Assembly (NCBI GenBank): GCA_004335835.1
Contig: RWJK01001973.1
Location: 303,326-367,325, forward strand
DNA: 64,000 bases
Reading direction: 5' to 3'
Source of the DNA: Scenedesmus sp. ARA3
Lineage: Eukaryota > Chlorophyta > Chlorophyceae > Sphaeropleales > Scenedesmaceae
Shown here: positions 60,572-64,000 of the stretch, piece by piece
Position numbering within the stretch: the first letter of the stretch is position 1
Layout of the letters: each line of letters starts with the position of its first letter
Notes under the pieces: model-generated
What the model saw: only the letters and a program-made list of their open reading frames with translations
Told to the model about the DNA's origin: nothing
Database searches by the model: none
Program-made: the position numbers and the translations under genes

Positions 60572-62952
60572 GTAGCACGCATCGATGACAGCATCATCGC
60601 AGCCAGCAGCAGCACCGATGGCGGCATCTACCTGCTCATGATGCAGCTGCCGCCCATACCTGGGGCCAGCAGCGCCTACCTGCAGGTGATGAGGCGCTGC
60701 CCTGGCAGCAGCAGCAGCAGCAGCATGTCCAGCATGGGATGCTGGATTGTGCGTCAACTGTTGACAAACAACCCAGAACTCTGTGTGGTGGCAACAGCAG
60801 TGATGTAGTCATGTGTGTGCAGCATGATGTGGCGGCGCATGGTTATTTCCTATCTTGAATGCATGCAGTGTCTGTGAGCCATATCATCGTGTGTCCTGCT
60901 GATTGCTGTTATGTTTCTCTGCGTCATCTGCAGCATTTAAACCCCTGTAACCTGCTGTCGTCGCTGTTGCTGTTCGCCTGACATCCATGCAGTTTGTGCC
61001 GCCATCAGCCGACGATGACGACAGTGACGATGATGCAGCAGCAGCAGCAGATGACACCAGCAGATTCCTGCACAGGCTACCGGAGCTTCATGAGGCGCCA
61101 GCAGCATCGCTGGACATAAACACCACGCGCCAGGTGCGAGGGCCCTGCAGCAACAGCAGCAGCAGCAGCAGCTGCCGCCGCCGCAACAGCGACACGAAGA
61201 TTTAAATGTGCATGCCATGCCAGCAGCTGCTGCCGCACCAGCAGTGGCGCTGGGCAGAAGCGGGAGCTGTGGTGCATGCGTGCCGGCAGTTGAGGCTGTC
61301 AGCAGCATGCAGGATGTCATGCTCACAGGTCAGATTTGAAGGCTGTTGTACATCAACATTTGTACTTCTTTGTTATGCCAGCGTATGGTGCTGACCGCGC
61401 CTGCTGCTGAATGACCCTGCCCGCAGGCGCTGCTGAGCGTGTCAGGTGACGGCAGCATCTGCATTGTGCCGCTGGATGCGCTGGCGCAGCTGGGAGGAGA
61501 TGCCAGCTTCAGGGCGGCCAGCAGCTGGAGCGGCTACAGCCAGGGGCGCTGGGTGGACAGCCAAACCTTCGCAACAGTAAGCAGAAAGCCATGTGCTGGC
61601 CGTGAGTGCGGCTGTGTGCACTATGACATCTGCTCTCAGGAAGTCTGCTTGCCTGCAAGGTGTTGCGTACGAGCTGATCTGGGTTGTCAATCTACTACTT
61701 CTGGCTGCTTGCCCTGCCTGCCTCACCGAAAGCCACGCTTCCACTCTGCCCCTGCCTGCCTGCTGCCCCTGCTGCTGCTGGGCTGCAGACTGGCGTGCTG
61801 GGTGGGCTGCAGGTGTGGGACACGCGGCGAGGCGCCAAGCCAGTCAGCAGCTCGCCTCTGGCATGGGGCCACACAGGCTGCGCGGCGCTGGACAAGCAGC
61901 AGGGGCCCGCACGGCAGGTGTGGTGCAAGCAGATCTGCTCTAGAGCATTGCAGGGTTGCTGGTGCAGAGTCGCGTCAGCCTTACAGAGGCCCAGCGCTAC
62001 AGCAGCAGCAGCGTGTCTGCCGTGCACGAGCAGCAGCTGCATTGCACCAGATGCAGCGGCAGCCGCGGCTGCATGTAAGCGCAGATGGCAAGTTGCTCCA
62101 GCACACAGCACAATGCTTTGAGTGCTGTGCAATGTGGTTGGCATTGGAAGCCGCTTGCGGCAGGGTAGGTATTGTATATGGCTCCACAGTGCCAATGAGC
62201 AGCAGAGCGACAGCTAGCCACATTATACGCCATGACACACGCGCCTGCATTCAGTGCTAATTGGCGCTTGTGCTGCTGCTGCACTGTGCAGCTATTGTGC
62301 CTGGATGTGCACCCGTCGCGCCCCAACCTGGCGGCCACAGGTTCATCAGGCGGCTGCGTGGCGCTGTGGGACCTGCGCTTTCAGGCAGCCCCGCTGGCAC
62401 TCACTGGGAGCCCTGCAGCAGCAGGGGACGTGTGGGAGGTGAGGCCCTGCTGAGCTGCACAGCTGGGCAGAGACTGCACAGCATGCGGAGTGCTTACTTG
62501 TTGCTGCCGCTTACTGGGGCAAGGAGGCCCGTGGACTTCTGGTGTGCTGTGCATGCTGGCTGTTGCGTGTCAGGCGTTGCTGTGCAACACACCGAATGCG
62601 CAACCCCTGCATGTATAACAGCAGCTGCTGCAACCACCGTGGTTGAACGGTGGTGACCGTGTGTCCTGCGCTGCTGTCCCGCCCCCGCCACCAACCGCAG
62701 CTCAAGTTTGACCCCTGCGAGCCGCTGATGAGCAGCAGCGTGGCAGCAGTGCCACCACTGCTGTACTGCACCTCAGACGGCGCGCTGTGCAGCGCAGCAG
62801 CAGCAGCTGCTGGTGGCCTGGTGTCACAGCTGCTGATGCGTGAGAGCTGCAGCATCAACTCCTTCGATGTTGACCAGTCGCTGGGCCAGGATATTGTGGC
62901 GGTGACAGATTACGAGTGCTTGATGCTGCTGCACAGGCCGGTGGAGATGTAA
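60572..62952 (+). CDS. NUP43: Nucleoporin Nup43-like WD40 protein (5' end missing)
   Basis: Six exons, all in phase 0: 60572-60685, 60993-61133, 61427-61576, 61789-61917, 62292-62438, 62701-62952, giving 310 residues plus an unidentified N-terminal exon. WD-like units: ARIDDSIIAASSSTDGGIYL, ALLSVSGDGSICIVPLDALA, GVLGGLQVWDTRRGAKPVSS, LLCLDVHPSRPNLAATGSSG with CVALWDLRFQ, and LLYCTSDGALCSAAAAAAGG. The C terminus SINSFDVDQSLGQDIVAVTD is typical of Nup43, a subunit of the Nup107-160 scaffold of the nuclear pore. An acidic loop (DDDDSDDDAAAA) is inserted in the second exon. Other small WD40 proteins cannot be excluded. Confidence 0.7.
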
Positions 62953-64000
62953 GCAGCTGCGTGCACAACGTGGGTCTGGCAGGGGTCACCCCCTGACGGT
63001 CAGGTCAATGAAACGCGCATGCATAGACCCAGGCTCGGTGCATGCTGCACGCAGTCAGTACACACCGGTGTGCTAGTACCAGCAAGACGTTGTGCACATC
63101 TGTTTGTGTCGCATGACCCTGCATGCATGCAGCCATGGTTGCCGCAACGGTTGCGGCAGCCCTTGCAGGCCCAGCTTGCAAGCTTGTGGGCGGGCATGTT
63201 CTTGTTGGCGGCAGGCGCGGTTTCCCTGGCATCCTCTGTGGATGCACTGGATGGATCGTGGATGCCTTACACTTGTCGGAGGGCCAGGAGACTATGGCGG
63301 GGGTCTTCTGGCTCAGCATTGCTTGAAGGTGCGCAGCTGTGCATGACCAGCGTGCTTCGGCATCCTGGCTTTGTCTAGAATTCGTCATTTTACTTGTGTG
63401 CTCAGTAAGCAGCCGCCGCAACCAGTCAGGGTCGTACCCCCAGGTTGCTACAGTGCTCATCATGTAACATGGGCCGGTCTTAGCCAGAGTTGCCCAGGTG
63501 CTGTAGCACCGCTACAGTTGAAGAAAAAGGTTTGTGCAGATTGTGGTCCACAGGAATGTTGCTACGGCAGGCAAATTAGACATGCACAGATTCTGATGCC
63601 CAGCTAGCGCAGCAATGACTTGCATGTCTGCTGACGCACATCATATAATCTGCTACTACGGGAGGTGACATGTATCCTCATAGCCCAAGGAGGTATTCTC
63701 AATGCACATAACTCATCCCATTCAGTCACTCGGAGGTGACAATGGGGAGCGCTGAGCGCCCGTTGTCTGATCAAGGACGACAAAATTTACATATGGCCAT
63801 ACATGGTCAATAGGACAGTCAACTCTGAATGACAGCGGTATGAAGCAGTAAAGCAGGCATACACACACCCCAATACATGCAATTTACACTACTGGCCCTC
63901 CTGCTTCTTGCGAGGAAAACATAAACCACACACACACCTGTGTTGAGGTTGACAACCATGGAGTCACTGACAAGGTGTCACTACCAGGACTACGGCTGAC
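62953..64000. other. Right-hand end, no recognised gene
   Basis: Contains the second copy of the 68-bp dispersed repeat and a CA run near 63930. No coding signal supported. Confidence 0.45.
63326..63393 (-). repeat. 68-bp dispersed repeat, copy 2
   Basis: Reverse complement of 50398-50465 with one difference. Sequence on both sides of the two copies differs, so the shared block is sharply bounded. Confidence 0.9.

Noticed and set aside
1..64000. CRISPR array, operons, prophage or other prokaryotic features
   Set aside because: Introns, transit peptides and eukaryotic-only proteins throughout; no regularly spaced repeats with unique spacers.

Overview
The window is nuclear DNA of a green alga, most likely a core chlorophyte (Chlorophyceae or a relative; genus not determined). 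Genes are split into short exons with GT-AG introns of about 100-500 bases. Coding DNA is rich in CAG/GCA/AGC trinucleotides that give Gln, Ala and Ser tracts. Several proteins belong to families typical of algal chloroplasts: octatricopeptide-like RNA-binding proteins, a chloroplast-type ABCD half transporter, a GatA with a presequence and a plastid-type transaldolase. Nothing prokaryotic was seen (no operons, no CRISPR). Exon borders below were read by eye from GT/AG sites. For most recognised genes the exon lengths sum to a multiple of three and intron phases agree, which is the main internal check.

Layout. 1-1.3 kb: 3' part of a leucine-rich-repeat/coiled-coil gene with a decayed tail. 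2.1-2.7 kb: remnant of a sterol 14-demethylase (CYP51) gene. 5.3-7.6 kb: unidentified multi-exon gene preceded by a 184-bp tandem duplication. 7.7-10.1 kb: Gln-rich unidentified protein. 10.1-13.4 kb: no convincing gene, but hairpins and short repeats. 13.5-15.3 kb (-): ELMO-domain protein. 16.2-17.6 kb (-): small CxxC zinc-ribbon protein. 18.6-20.6 kb (+): leucine-rich protein. 21.6-24.8 kb (-): GatA, divergent from an octatricopeptide-like gene at 25.2-28.9 kb (+). 31.0-32.4 kb (-): UBE2H-type ubiquitin-conjugating enzyme, divergent from the ABCD transporter at 32.9-40.9 kb (+). 41.9-44.2 kb (-): F-box/LRR protein. 45.8-48.6 kb (-): THOC3/TEX1-like WD40 protein. 49.05-49.35 kb: inverted-repeat (MITE-like) element with a sequence gap. 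49.6-49.8 kb (+): DSS1/SEM1. 52.3-54.5 kb (-): second helical-repeat protein. 55.7-58.8 kb (-): transaldolase. 60.6-63.0 kb (+): Nup43-like protein.

Themes. GatA and the neighbouring octatricopeptide-like protein would both serve organelle gene expression. THOC3, DSS1 (a TREX-2 as well as proteasome subunit) and Nup43 all touch mRNA export and lie within about 17 kb. UBE2H, the F-box protein and DSS1 belong to the ubiquitin-proteasome system. The strongest new observation is a pair of homologous 142-bp exons in the ABCD gene whose phases make them mutually exclusive, so the gene probably produces two transporter isoforms differing in one membrane-domain segment.
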